Part shown: in pieces, positions 9,157 through 18,192 of the stretch
Layout of the letters: the number at the start of each line of letters is the position of its first letter
Numbering within the stretch: the first letter of the stretch is position 1
NCBI RefSeq assembly: GCF_900106745.1
Contig: NZ_FNNV01000006.1
Location: 234,755 to 298,754, forward strand
DNA length: 64,000 bases
Direction of reading: 5' to 3'
Source: Paenibacillus sp. CF384
GTDB taxonomy: Bacteria; Bacillota; Bacilli; Paenibacillales; Paenibacillaceae
Made by a program: the position numbers and the translations under genes
The notes under the pieces: model-generated
Seen by the model: the letters and a program-made list of their open reading frames with translations, nothing else
Told to the model about the DNA's origin: nothing
Databases searched by the model: none

Positions 9157-10044
9157 ATGACCTTTTTTCCGGATTACTTGAAAACATACCCGAATATGGA
9201 TACCGCGTTTCCGCTTCATATGAGCTTAAACACACTCAAACAAGGATTTCGTGCGCATCGCCACGATTTCCTTGAATTCTCTTATGTCATAGAAGGTCGA
9301 GGCTGGGAAAGCATCAACGACGAGAAACATGAGATGCGCCCGGGCACGTTTACGTTCGTGCAGCCTTATCAAGTCCATGAGATCTTCACCGAACCCGGAA
9401 GCACGCTTGTGCTCTATAACTGCAATTTCAGCATGGATTTGCTCATCGATTCCGGACACGGCGACGGTCTCACAGACTTAATTGAACCAAACCTTCTAGA
9501 GCCATATACAACATTCACCGGCTCGAAGCAGAAGAGAATGCTTTTTCTCATGGAAGATATGCTGACGGAGTATGCCGGGAACGAACCGTGGCGGCAAACG
9601 CTGCTTCTGGCGAGATTGAAAGAGCTGCTCGTTTGCTTCGACCGGGAGCGCAGAGCAACACAGCCGGAGAACGTTCCTGTAACCGCCCCTGCCAAAACCA
9701 ATCCGTCGATCTGGCCCATCATCCACTACATTCACCGCAACTACCGCGAAGAGCTGACGTTGTCGCAGCTCTCGGACCGTTTCGGTATGAGCGTCTCTCG
9801 CATCAGCGAGGTGATCAAGGAAACGACGGGCCAAACCTTCGTTCATTTCGTTCAAGATCTGCGTCTGCGGCATGCAAGCAGCTTGCTGGTATCGACCGAT
9901 TACAGCGTCGTCGATGTCGCGCTTGAGGTCGGCTTCGGCTCCTACAAAACCTTTGTCCGTATCTTCCGTGAACGCAAAGGCATGGTGCCGATGGCCTATC
10001 GCAAAGCAAAACGAGTATCCCAAAGTAAGATGAAGGACGACTAG
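9157..10044 (+). CDS. AraC-family regulator with cupin sensor domain
   Basis: The product has 295 residues. The N-terminal cupin-like domain (RAHRHDFLEFSYVIEGRG) probably binds a sugar. The C-terminal pair of helix-turn-helix motifs spans about residues 190-290 (LTLSQLSDRFGMSVSRISEV, then VVDVALEVGFGSYKTFVRIF). GGAGG precedes the ATG by 12 bases. It is transcribed away from the dehydrogenase/isomerase operon and is its likely activator. Confidence 0.92.
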   Translation: MTFFPDYLKTYPNMDTAFPLHMSLNTLKQGFRAHRHDFLEFSYVIEGRGWESINDEKHEMRPGTFTFVQPYQVHEIFTEPGSTLVLYNCNFSMDLLIDSGHGDGLTDLIEPNLLEPYTTFTGSKQKRMLFLMEDMLTEYAGNEPWRQTLLLARLKELLVCFDRERRATQPENVPVTAPAKTNPSIWPIIHYIHRNYREELTLSQLSDRFGMSVSRISEVIKETTGQTFVHFVQDLRLRHASSLLVSTDYSVVDVALEVGFGSYKTFVRIFRERKGMVPMAYRKAKRVSQSKMKDD

Positions 10045-10126
10045 GCGTCTCACTCTTATCCACTGTGACCTGCCGACTACCTGCCATGCCCCTGCGACTT
10101 ACCCCCAAAATCACTCTTCATCTGAG

Positions 10127-10314
10127 AATGTTGCATTCCATGCAGCATTTTCAGGGCTATAAGCTTAGGAAGGTGAATTTGCTGCATGGAATGCAACATT
10201 TCACCTCGATTTGGCCATTTAGTGCCCCTTATCCGAAAAAGTGTTGCATTTCATGCAACATTCGAGGAGCCGCGGTGCTGGGACAGATCATTTTGTTGCA
10301 TTTTATGCAATATT
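10127..10314. repeat. Four palindromic TTGCAT repeats
   Basis: Four imperfect palindromes of the form TGTTGCATTTCATGCAACA lie at about 10127-10149, 10177-10200, 10241-10263 and 10293-10314, 50-64 bases apart. The first two are reverse complements of each other. The region 10045-10384 holds no credible gene; an open frame through the repeats has no family resemblance or ribosome-binding site. Confidence 0.8.
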
Positions 10315-10384
10315 CCGCTTGGGCATGGAAGAGGCTGTAACTCTAATCTAGGCGATGCTTTCGCGGAGAAAACGGGCGGCAATC

Positions 10385-10432
10385 GGCCCTATTCAGAAGT
10401 CGGCTTGCAGACTTTTGAATAGGGCCTATTTT
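10385..10432 (-). terminator. Terminator of the AraC/PhyH operon
   Basis: GGCCCTATTCAGAAGTC pairs with GACTTTTGAATAGGGCC in a long stem with a short loop, 17 bases after the PhyH stop. It may work in both directions, since T-rich sequence (TATTTTC) follows on the plus strand. Confidence 0.75.
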
Positions 10433-10448
10433 CAGATAAATGCAGCAG

Positions 10449-11327
10449 CTACACGCGGTGCATGCTCTTCCCCTTCTCTTCCTTTACCTCACGCCACAAT
10501 CTGCGCCACTCTGTAACATCTGACAGAACGCTCGCTGGGTCATATGCACTTCGAACCGGGAAGGAAGGATGAATCGAGCGTCCTGACGGAGCGCCTGTCT
10601 TATGATAGCGGAAATCAATCGACCAGCGGATGATATCGGATCGATTGGAAATCCCTCTGTGCGGCGTATATTTGTTCATGATGACGAGACCGCCCTTCTT
10701 GCATTCCGCTAATACAGGCGCTACCGTGGGCAGCTTCTCAGGGACGATCGTTGTGCCGCCTTCGGCGCGATGGTTGATGTAGCCCTGCTTGAACACATGC
10801 GGCATAATCTCCATGCAGCCGGTTTCGGCAGTCGCATCCACCAGCGGCAGCCAGAACGTAATAATCTCCGACGCTTCCGAATCCGGCGAGGTGACGGCGC
10901 AATCCTGATGCCAAGGGACATTTTGAAAATAATCCGGTTCCGACTGTGTCGACTTTGCAGGATGCTTCGCGCGAATATGCTGAATCGGGTTGCAGCTAAG
11001 CTCCGTTCCTAACAGGCATTCAACGAGATCAAGCAGCCCGTCGCTGCCCATGAACCGGAAGATGGCCTCACCCAAATAGCCGTTAATGTCAAAACCTCTG
11101 CTGATTTCCTTATTCTGCTCATACAGCCTCGTATAACGTTTCTCAAAGGGCTCATTCTCGTGCAGGTCTGTCAGCTTGCCCTCAGCAAGAAGCTGTCTGG
11201 CTCTAGCATCAAGCTCAGCCGAAAGCTCGTCTATAACGGGCTGCAGCTCCTCATCCGTGAACACATTCGGTACAATCAAATATCCTTCAGTTTGATATCG
11301 GATCATTTGCTCAAGCGTTAATCGCAT
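10449..11327 (-). CDS. Phytanoyl-CoA dioxygenase (PhyH)-family Fe(II)/2-oxoglutarate enzyme
   Basis: The product has 292 residues from the ATG at 11327. The PhyH start pattern is clear (LTLEQMIRYQTEGYLIVP). VPWHQDCAV supplies the His-x-Asp of the iron site, YTPHRGISNRSD the distal His, and RWSIDFRY a 2-oxoglutarate-binding Arg. Such enzymes hydroxylate small molecules, and the substrate is unknown. An in-frame GTG at 11414 would add 29 residues not typical of the family. It lies downstream of an AraC gene on the same strand. Confidence 0.85.
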   Translation of the reverse strand: MRLTLEQMIRYQTEGYLIVPNVFTDEELQPVIDELSAELDARARQLLAEGKLTDLHENEPFEKRYTRLYEQNKEISRGFDINGYLGEAIFRFMGSDGLLDLVECLLGTELSCNPIQHIRAKHPAKSTQSEPDYFQNVPWHQDCAVTSPDSEASEIITFWLPLVDATAETGCMEIMPHVFKQGYINHRAEGGTTIVPEKLPTVAPVLAECKKGGLVIMNKYTPHRGISNRSDIIRWSIDFRYHKTGAPSGRSIHPSFPVRSAYDPASVLSDVTEWRRLWREVKEEKGKSMHRV

Positions 11328-11426
11328 TTGCTCACCGACCGCCTTTGATCTGGGATTGTTCTTCTCTTCTTCATCATAGCGGTGCCGCCAATTGATAGGA
11401 AGGTAGAATCTCACACCGAATGCGGA

Positions 11427-12314
11427 CTATATTATCCGATATTCGCTCGGTGCACGTCCATGATGTCTGCGGAACAGTCTGGCAAAATAAGAAGCATCCT
11501 CGTAGCCTAGCATCTCGGCAATGGTAAATACGGGAAAATCGGTGTACAGCAGCAGCTTCTCCGCTTCCGCCATGCGTAATTGCTGCAAATACGCCATCGG
11601 CGTCATCGATGTATGCGCTTTAAATACGCGGCACAGGTAATTCGGCGTCCAATGTACATAGTGGGCCAGCTCCTCTAGCTTGAGCTGTTCACCTATATGT
11701 GCGCGCATATATTGCTGCAGCGCATTAATTTCACCGGCTAAAGCACTAGCTTGCCGTTCTGTCGACGCCGAATCGACGACCCGCTCACTGAGTTTCCCTA
11801 TCGTTTGTTCAACGCGCAGCATTAACTCGATCACCAGCAGGGACAGATGCTCTGCTGTGACATACCGATTGCTGGGGTCAAGCAGCCGATTAAACCCTTC
11901 AAGCAGAAACGGCCTTAACGCGGGCGGTACGAGAATCGGTCCATCACGAATAACGGCAGGCAGAGCATAGCCACTTTTCTCTTCGATCCAATCGAACAGA
12001 TTCACCGCTTTCGCAGGCTCATTGCTCTCTTCATCACGCAGTAGAAACGTACATTCCAAATTATGCAGTCCAATGTCATCATCAGCATGAAATTGATGCC
12101 ATTCGTTAGGGTTGATGACATACAAGAAGCCGGGCAATGCCCGGCTCTTCTTGTCGTTAACGAGGAAGCTGCCCGCTCCCCCGGTAATATACATCACATG
12201 AAAAACCGGATGTTGGTGCCTAGTCGTTAACATCCCTTTGCGGCCTTGCTGCCGATCAGTCGTAACATGCTCCGGACGAAAGCTTTGCCCCTGCATCACC
12301 AGCCGTAAGCTCAT
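11427..12314 (-). CDS. AraC-family regulator with cupin sensor domain
   Basis: The product has 295 residues. The N-terminal cupin (TRHQHPVFHVMYITGGAG) is followed by a C-terminal double helix-turn-helix (LKLEELAHYVHWTPNYLCRV and FTIAEMLGYEDASYFARLF). It sits 15 bases after the molybdopterin oxidoreductase and about 100 bases before the PhyH gene, all on the minus strand, so it is likely co-transcribed with them. Confidence 0.9.
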   Translation of the reverse strand: MSLRLVMQGQSFRPEHVTTDRQQGRKGMLTTRHQHPVFHVMYITGGAGSFLVNDKKSRALPGFLYVINPNEWHQFHADDDIGLHNLECTFLLRDEESNEPAKAVNLFDWIEEKSGYALPAVIRDGPILVPPALRPFLLEGFNRLLDPSNRYVTAEHLSLLVIELMLRVEQTIGKLSERVVDSASTERQASALAGEINALQQYMRAHIGEQLKLEELAHYVHWTPNYLCRVFKAHTSMTPMAYLQQLRMAEAEKLLLYTDFPVFTIAEMLGYEDASYFARLFRRHHGRAPSEYRII

Positions 12315-12329
12315 GCGCCTGCCACCTCA

Positions 12330-14381
12330 TTACTGTTTGTCGACTTGCACGCGTCCGGAGAAGAAGGTCGCCCCTCTCCCCATATCCGCCACCCGGTCTG
12401 GAGTGAGCGCATTGACCATCGCCTTGCCGCCGTCAGCCCCGTCAGCCCATAACCCTTGACTTACGACGACACCGGCCAGCACATCATCACCTACTGCCGC
12501 TGTCAGTTCGCAGCTTGCGCGATCATTCCAGACGCGCAGCATATCGCCGTTCTCGATGCCCCGAGCTTCAGCATCAGCTCGGTTCATGTAAAGCTTAGGC
12601 GTTTTCTCCATTGCGATATGCTTCTCGTTATTGGAGAACGTCGAATTCAAGAAATTATGGTTAGCCGTCGGTATGAATAGGAACGGGTATGGACCGTCCT
12701 CCATAAGCGGCGTGTACGTCGGCATAGGCGGGTAGCCTTTGCGTTCCATCGCCGCAGAGTAGAGCTCGATCCGGCCGCTTGGCGTCCGCAGCTTGCCCGG
12801 GAACAGCGGCTTTACTTTGGCTTTCATCGCACCGTGCTCCTGCAGCGTCTGCAACGAAATTTCGGCCAAGTTCGGATTATTCGGGTTGTTCAGCGCCTGC
12901 TCGATCATGGCTTCATCCGAATCCTGAAGTGCTTCTTCTTCATAACCCATCGCCGCAGCAAGAAGCCTGAACACCTCGGAATTCGACTTGCTTTCCCCAT
13001 ATGGCGCTGCAACCGGCTGCTGCAGGTGTACATAATGATGCCAGTAGGAAAGGTACAAGTCGGTATTCTCAAAGTTGGACGTAGCCGGCAGTACGATATC
13101 TGCATAAGCAGCCGTCTCGGTCAGGAACAAGTCATGCACGACCGTAAACAGATCTTCGCGCAGGAGGCCTTCTCTTACTTTGGTTGCACTCGGTGCTACC
13201 AAAGCCGGATTGGAGTTAAATACATACAAGGAGGAGATTGGCAGCCCATCCGTATCCATCAGAGAGCTGCCAAGCAAATTCATATTCACTTCGCGCACGC
13301 CGCTATTGGCCCGCAGATCCGGTCGTTCGAGCGCGGGCTTATTCAGCGCCAGATAGCCGCCATTTCCTTTGATCGCGCCTCCGCCCCGCTTCAGCCACTG
13401 CCCTGTTACCGCAGGCAGACAAGCAATCGCGCGTGTTGTCATGCCGCCGTTATCATGATGCTGCGGACCGTTGCCGATACGGATAAACGCAGCTTCACTG
13501 CCGCCGTACATGCGAGCCAGCTTATAGAGATCATCGACCGGCACGCCTGTAATCGAGGAGACAATCTCAGGCGTGTACGATTTCACATGTTCGCGAAGCT
13601 GCTCACGGCCAACCGTAAACTGCTCCATGAACGACTCATCCGTAAGCTTCTCAGCGAACAAAATATGCATGATTCCCAGCGCCAGCGCCGCATCCGTACC
13701 CGGCATAACCGGGATGAACCAATCCGCCCATTTCGCCGTCCGATTGCGGTGCACATCGATGACCACTACAGTCGCACCGTTCTTCCGCGCTTTCTCGGCA
13801 ATCGTCACTTGGTGCATATTCGTGCTGACCGCATTGATGCCCCACATGATAATGAGCTTCGCATGGACGGTTTCCTCCGGATCTGTACCGTAGCTGCCGC
13901 CCATCGTGTAGCCGTAACCTTCCGTACCCGCTGCCTCGCAGATCGAATAAATCAGCTTGCTCGCACCCATCCGGTTAAAGAAGCGGCGGCCCAGCCCCTC
14001 CGTGCCAATACGGCCCATGTTGCCATAGAAGCTGTAAGGCAGAATCGCTTCCGGCCCTTCGGCTGCGATCGTATTCTTCCACTGCGACGTTATGGTACCG
14101 ATTGCTTCCTCCCAGCTAATGCGTTCAAACTGCCCGCTCCCTTTGGGACCGACGCGCTTTAGCGGGAATTGCAAACGATCCTTATCATAGATGCGCTCCG
14201 TCATATTCCGAACTTTATTACAAATCGCCCCTTGCGTAACCGGATGCTCGGGATCACCTTCGATCTTCACAATTCGACCATTCTCTTTATGAACAAGCAG
14301 TCCGCACTGATCGGGACAATCCAGTGAGCAGACCGATGGAAATACGCCATTCGCCGATTCCACATAAGTTGATGCTGTCAT
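12330..14381 (-). CDS. Molybdopterin (bis-MGD) oxidoreductase with 4Fe-4S site
   Basis: The product has 683 residues. A 4Fe-4S motif is formed by Cys18, Cys22, Cys26 and Cys54 (CSLDCPDQC, then GAIC). The molybdopterin domain follows (ISWEEAIGTI, IIMWGINAVSTNMHQ, RIGNGPQHHDNGG), and the C-terminal dinucleotide-binding domain has LFIPTANHNFLNSTF and NRADAEARGIENGD. There is no twin-arginine signal, so it is probably cytoplasmic. It resembles the catalytic subunit of formate dehydrogenase or assimilatory oxidoreductases, but no electron-transfer subunit is adjacent. The ATG at 14381 has AAGGAG upstream. The 5' leader contains a hexamer repeat. Confidence 0.88.
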   Translation of the reverse strand: MTASTYVESANGVFPSVCSLDCPDQCGLLVHKENGRIVKIEGDPEHPVTQGAICNKVRNMTERIYDKDRLQFPLKRVGPKGSGQFERISWEEAIGTITSQWKNTIAAEGPEAILPYSFYGNMGRIGTEGLGRRFFNRMGASKLIYSICEAAGTEGYGYTMGGSYGTDPEETVHAKLIIMWGINAVSTNMHQVTIAEKARKNGATVVVIDVHRNRTAKWADWFIPVMPGTDAALALGIMHILFAEKLTDESFMEQFTVGREQLREHVKSYTPEIVSSITGVPVDDLYKLARMYGGSEAAFIRIGNGPQHHDNGGMTTRAIACLPAVTGQWLKRGGGAIKGNGGYLALNKPALERPDLRANSGVREVNMNLLGSSLMDTDGLPISSLYVFNSNPALVAPSATKVREGLLREDLFTVVHDLFLTETAAYADIVLPATSNFENTDLYLSYWHHYVHLQQPVAAPYGESKSNSEVFRLLAAAMGYEEEALQDSDEAMIEQALNNPNNPNLAEISLQTLQEHGAMKAKVKPLFPGKLRTPSGRIELYSAAMERKGYPPMPTYTPLMEDGPYPFLFIPTANHNFLNSTFSNNEKHIAMEKTPKLYMNRADAEARGIENGDMLRVWNDRASCELTAAVGDDVLAGVVVSQGLWADGADGGKAMVNALTPDRVADMGRGATFFSGRVQVDKQ

Positions 14382-14401
14382 GCTGTAAGTCACTCCTTCG
14401 C

Positions 14402-14425
14402 TTTCACTTTCACTTTCACTTTCAC
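14402..14425. repeat. Hexanucleotide repeat TTTCAC x4
   Basis: Four perfect copies of TTTCAC (GTGAAA on the coding strand) lie between the promoter and the ribosome-binding site of the molybdopterin oxidoreductase. A second short direct repeat, CGAGTACA, follows it. Confidence 0.9.
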
Positions 14426-14450
14426 GAGTACAACGAGTACACATGAATCT

Positions 14451-14479
14451 ATTATATCGAGTGCAGCGTTGCGTGAAAA
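14451..14479 (-). promoter_or_regulatory. SigA-type promoter of the molybdopterin oxidoreductase
   Basis: On the minus strand, TTTTCA (14474-14479) and TATAAT (14451-14456) are separated by 17 bases. The predicted transcript starts near 14444 and includes the hexamer repeat. Confidence 0.55.
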
Positions 14480-14482
14480 GCA

Positions 14483-14524
14483 AGAAAGACCTGCATCCCT
14501 GTACTGTAGGGTGCAAGCCTTTCT
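14483..14524 (-). terminator. Terminator after aldo/keto reductase
   Basis: AGAAAGAC...TGCATCCCT pairs with AGGGTGCA...CCTTTCT, just after the reductase stop. On the minus strand it is followed by TTGCTTTTC. It separates the SDR/AKR operon from the molybdopterin gene. Confidence 0.7.
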
Positions 14525-14530
14525 CCATTG

Positions 14531-15523
14531 TTATACGGAAACGTAAGAGCCCGTCTCCAAGAATCGCAATTGCGCCGGCGTGAGCGTAACCTCGCTTGCA
14601 GCGCAGCTATCCAGCACATACTCCGGCTTCGAAGCGCCGATAATCGGGAACACCGGGAACGGCTGCGAGGTTAAATACGACAGCGCTATTACGGTGCTGG
14701 TCGTACCAAGCTCCGAGGCCAGCTGCTGTACACGCTCCAGCCGATCAAAGCTGGCGTCGTTGAAATACATCTTCTGCACGCCTGCCGCACTGCCTTGCGT
14801 GCCTGCATCCTTGCCCCGTGCATAGCGGCCGCTGAAGAAGCCGTTCGCTTGCGACGAATACGGAATGACGGTCATCCCCGTCTCCGCAAAATAACTCCGA
14901 TCCGCATCACTCATCACCACGAGTGTCGGATCTCCGACTGAACCCGGCGTGCATACGGCTAAATTCCAGAGCGGCTGACTTGCAGCAAATGGCGTTAAGC
15001 CATGTTCGGCGGCATAACTTTGAGCCTGCTTGATCCGCTCCACCGTCCAGTTGGAGCAGCCGATGCTGCGGATGCGGCCGGCTTTCACTTCATCATGCAG
15101 CGTTTCCATGATCTCATCAACGGGGACGCTCGCATCGTCGCGATGCAGCCAGTAAAGATCGATATAATCAGTCTGCAGCTGGCGCAGGCTTCTGGCGATA
15201 TCCGCTTCGATATCTGCTCGTCCAAGCCTAGGGATGTGCATCGTTGCAAGCTCAGGATGCGCGCCTTTCGTTGCCAGGATGAGCTGCTCGCGATGACCTC
15301 GTTCCTTCAGCCATTCACCGATCCGGATTTCGGTCAAGCTTCTCTCTCGTCCGAGCCAGTCGTCGTAGACAAGCGCCGTATCGATAAAATTGCCGCCCTG
15401 TTCCACGTAAAGATCAAACAGGCGGAATGCGTCCTCACGCGGCATGCCGCCGCCGAAGCCTGCTGTCCCCATACAGATGACGGCAGCGTTTAAAGGTGTT
15501 CCCGGTATGTTGCGATAAAGCAT
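14531..15523 (-). CDS. Aldo/keto reductase
   Basis: The product has 330 residues of the NADPH-dependent AKR barrel family. Catalytic-tetrad segments are visible: NFIDTALVYDDW (Asp and Tyr), LATKGAH (Lys) and DLYWLHRDD (His). IRSIGCSNW is the usual strand before the cofactor site. It is the last gene of an operon that begins near 18143, after an isomerase and two SDRs, and probably reduces or oxidises the same sugar-derived compound. Confidence 0.92.
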   Translation of the reverse strand: MLYRNIPGTPLNAAVICMGTAGFGGGMPREDAFRLFDLYVEQGGNFIDTALVYDDWLGRERSLTEIRIGEWLKERGHREQLILATKGAHPELATMHIPRLGRADIEADIARSLRQLQTDYIDLYWLHRDDASVPVDEIMETLHDEVKAGRIRSIGCSNWTVERIKQAQSYAAEHGLTPFAASQPLWNLAVCTPGSVGDPTLVVMSDADRSYFAETGMTVIPYSSQANGFFSGRYARGKDAGTQGSAAGVQKMYFNDASFDRLERVQQLASELGTTSTVIALSYLTSQPFPVFPIIGASKPEYVLDSCAASEVTLTPAQLRFLETGSYVSV

Positions 15524-15574
15524 AAATTCAATTCCTCCCAGCTTTTATTTTCGGCCAGCTGCAAGCAAATCAAT

Positions 15575-16336
15575 TTACTTCAAAGTAATGCCACCGTCCA
15601 CTATGAGCACTTGGCCGTTAATCTGCTTGCTCATGCCGGACGCCATGAACAAGACGGCATCCGCGATATCTTCGCCGGTTTGCAAGCGCGCGGCTAAGGC
15701 AGCCATTTGTTCCTCGTCCATTCCGTTCGCTTTCCACCTTGCGACCTCGCCTTCCGATGCCACCCAGCCCGGCTGCACGCAGTTCACTCGAATGCCTTGC
15801 TTCACAAACGCCTTTGCGAGATTTCGCGTCAAGGTGACGATGCCGCCTTTGGAAACCGCATACGCCATCGTAGCCGGCTCGCCTGCTGTCGCGTGATTGG
15901 AACCAATATTGATAATGACGCCGCTGCCCCGTTCGATCATGCCCGGCACGACGGCTTGGCACAGCATATAGGCGCCTTTGAGATTAATGCCGAGCACGTT
16001 ATCCCAGAACGCTTCATCCGTATCCAGAAGATCCGCTCTTGGGAATATACCGGCATTGTTGACGAGCACGTCAATTGAACCGCCGAATTGACGGATCGAC
16101 TCGGCAACGAGCGACTCCACTTCACTCCGCTTGGAAACATCGCAGCGAATAAAATAAACCTCATCGCCCGTATCCGCAAGCTGCCTCGCCGTCTCTGCAC
16201 CGCTCTCGTCGTAATCGGCAATGACGACCTTTGCCCCACACTCTAGGAATCTCTTAACAATCGCACGACCAATGCCTTTGGCCCCGCCTGTGACTACGAC
16301 CGTCTTCCCTTCAAACGTAATGAGCGGCGCCGTCAT
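15575..16336 (-). CDS. Short-chain dehydrogenase/reductase
   Basis: The product has 253 residues. The cofactor motif TGGAKGIGRAI is near the N-terminus, NNAG at about residue 90, and the Ser/Tyr-x3-Lys catalytic set is INIGSNH...YAVSKGG. The start overlaps the end of the upstream SDR by 4 bases (ATGA), so the two are translationally coupled. Substrate not determinable. Confidence 0.92.
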   Translation of the reverse strand: MTAPLITFEGKTVVVTGGAKGIGRAIVKRFLECGAKVVIADYDESGAETARQLADTGDEVYFIRCDVSKRSEVESLVAESIRQFGGSIDVLVNNAGIFPRADLLDTDEAFWDNVLGINLKGAYMLCQAVVPGMIERGSGVIINIGSNHATAGEPATMAYAVSKGGIVTLTRNLAKAFVKQGIRVNCVQPGWVASEGEVARWKANGMDEEQMAALAARLQTGEDIADAVLFMASGMSKQINGQVLIVDGGITLK

Positions 16337-17139
16337 GTCCGCAGCGCATCCTTCCGCGCCGCCTCATAGGCGATACTCGGAATCTGCGTCGCCAATTTGC
16401 CGCCGCTCACATCGATCATCGTACCTGTTATGTAACCGGCAAGGTCGGAAGCGAGGAAACAGAGCAGGTTCGCAACATCTTCCTTGCTGCCCCATCGCCG
16501 AAGTGTAAGCGTATCTAGGAGCCGCTGCTGCCGCTCCTCCGGCTGCTCTGCGAAATGGTTCATCTCCGTCGGAATCATCCCCGGCGAATAACAATTCACG
16601 GTAATGTCGTAAGGGCCAAGCTCGCCCGCAAGCACCCGTGTGAACTGTTTTACAGCCGCTTTGGAGGAAGCATACGCCGCACTGCCGTATGACGGTACTA
16701 TGGCAGCGAAGGAAGCAGCGTTTAAGATGCGGCCGGAGCCTTGGGCTTTCATAATCGGAACAACCGCTTGGCACATCAGGAAGGTGCCCTTCATATTTAT
16801 ATCCATGTTGGCGTCCCACACGTCTTCTTTGAGCAGCTCAACAGTGCCGCCGCTGGCCACTCCGGCATTGTTGATTAAGATATCTATTCGCCCAAAACGG
16901 CTCCGTACCTCCTCCACAACCTCAGCGATTCTTGCCGAATCTCGCACATCACAGATGAATTGCGCTCCGCCCAGCTGTTCCTCCGCAAATTGCAAAGCCA
17001 GGTCATCGAGCAGCTCTTGCCTAATATCCGTTCCTATCGTAATGACGCCTTCCTTCGCAAGCGTCAGTGCAATATGACGTCCAATGCCTCTGCCGGCGCC
17101 GGTAACGATGGCTACTTTTCCTTGTAAATCAATGATCAT
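16333..17139 (-). CDS. Short-chain dehydrogenase/reductase
   Basis: The product has 268 residues. TGAGRGIGRHI is the cofactor site, INNAGV the structural motif, and LNAASFA...YASSKAAVK the catalytic Ser/Tyr/Lys region. It overlaps its neighbours on both sides by 4 bases and lies in the middle of an operon with a TIM-barrel isomerase and a second SDR. Confidence 0.92.
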   Translation of the reverse strand: MIIDLQGKVAIVTGAGRGIGRHIALTLAKEGVITIGTDIRQELLDDLALQFAEEQLGGAQFICDVRDSARIAEVVEEVRSRFGRIDILINNAGVASGGTVELLKEDVWDANMDINMKGTFLMCQAVVPIMKAQGSGRILNAASFAAIVPSYGSAAYASSKAAVKQFTRVLAGELGPYDITVNCYSPGMIPTEMNHFAEQPEERQQRLLDTLTLRRWGSKEDVANLLCFLASDLAGYITGTMIDVSGGKLATQIPSIAYEAARKDALRT

Positions 17140-18143
17140 GAGATTGCCTCCTCCTCTGGTTTCGAAGTGTTCAAGCTGTACATCAGCTGCTGTACATAGG
17201 CGATGCTCGACATAAGCTGTGATTGCTCATAGGCTGCCACGATCTCCACCGACTCGCTCCGTTCATGTGGCGTACGCCAATCCGCTGTCGGCCTGGCATT
17301 TCGCTGGACACAACGAAGCAGTTCCGCCAGTTCTCTGGCTGATCGCGCAGGGTATTCCGGCCAGTAATCATCGGCAAGGACTCTGGTATGCCTCGCTTCC
17401 AATGCTCCGATTTCGATGGACATGCACAGTGTCCGCGCTGCTTGGCTAACACGAAAAACCTCCATCAGTGCAGGAAAGTCTACCGCACCCTGTCCAATCG
17501 GACAACGGACGAGCATATAGCCTTCTGCACTCGGATAAATCCAATAATCCTTCAAGTGGACGTGCTTGAGATAAGGAGAGATTCGTTTGGCAAATTCGAC
17601 CGGCTCTTCCGCGGTAGCAAGCGGATTTCCGGTATCCAGCGTTAATCCGAAGTTCGGCGATGCAATGGACTCACACAGCCAGATGAGCTCTTCGGAGCAG
17701 AGATCCTGATGGTTCTCCAGCGCCAGAGTGACGCCTGCTTCTTCCGCCAGAGCAGTCGCTGCAGCAAGACCCTCGCGTGCCTCCTGCAGAAATGGCTGCC
17801 ACTTCCCGACTAAGTGGCGTCGATCTCCGCCGAACTTCGCTCCGCCTGCCACTGTTCGTACTACTTTGGCTCCCACGGACTTTGCCATATCGAAAGCCTC
17901 ACCTAGTCGTGCCGCATCGAAGCCGTCTGAAGCGATCGTAATATAAAGCTCATTCGCCTCGACTTTGCTTGCTATAGCCTTGTGGTCACTGCCTGCAAGC
18001 ATCGAGAGAGGCAGCTCGACGCCTTGAAGGCCATTTTGCAGCGCCATGTTGATGACTCCCTCGGCCGATATCTTCGGCCTTCCTGCACGTGGGTGCAAGC
18101 CCATTGCATAAGTCGTGCCAAATACAGATAAGCCAAAACGCAT
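17136..18143 (-). CDS. Sugar phosphate isomerase/epimerase-like TIM barrel
   Basis: The product is about 335 residues of the xylose-isomerase-like fold. Metal-site segments include LALENHQDL (Glu, His), FGLTLDTGNPL (Asp), HVHLKDYW (His) and SIEIGALEA (Glu). The ATG at 18143 is favoured, with AAAGGGTGAT upstream; an in-frame GTG at 18152 is possible. It is the first gene of the operon leading to two SDRs and an aldo/keto reductase. Confidence 0.85.
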   Translation of the reverse strand: MRFGLSVFGTTYAMGLHPRAGRPKISAEGVINMALQNGLQGVELPLSMLAGSDHKAIASKVEANELYITIASDGFDAARLGEAFDMAKSVGAKVVRTVAGGAKFGGDRRHLVGKWQPFLQEAREGLAAATALAEEAGVTLALENHQDLCSEELIWLCESIASPNFGLTLDTGNPLATAEEPVEFAKRISPYLKHVHLKDYWIYPSAEGYMLVRCPIGQGAVDFPALMEVFRVSQAARTLCMSIEIGALEARHTRVLADDYWPEYPARSARELAELLRCVQRNARPTADWRTPHERSESVEIVAAYEQSQLMSSIAYVQQLMYSLNTSKPEEEAIS

Positions 18144-18192
18144 CCCGATCACCCTTTCGTATCCAGCTATCCAGCTAGGAGATGAAGCCCGG

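Noticed and set aside
10065..10340. Plus-strand open frame of 91 codons
   Set aside because: It is a translation of the palindromic repeats, with no ribosome-binding site or family resemblance.
12834..14162. 442-codon plus-strand open frame
   Set aside because: It lies entirely antisense to the molybdopterin oxidoreductase and shows no domain; it reflects codon bias on the opposite strand.
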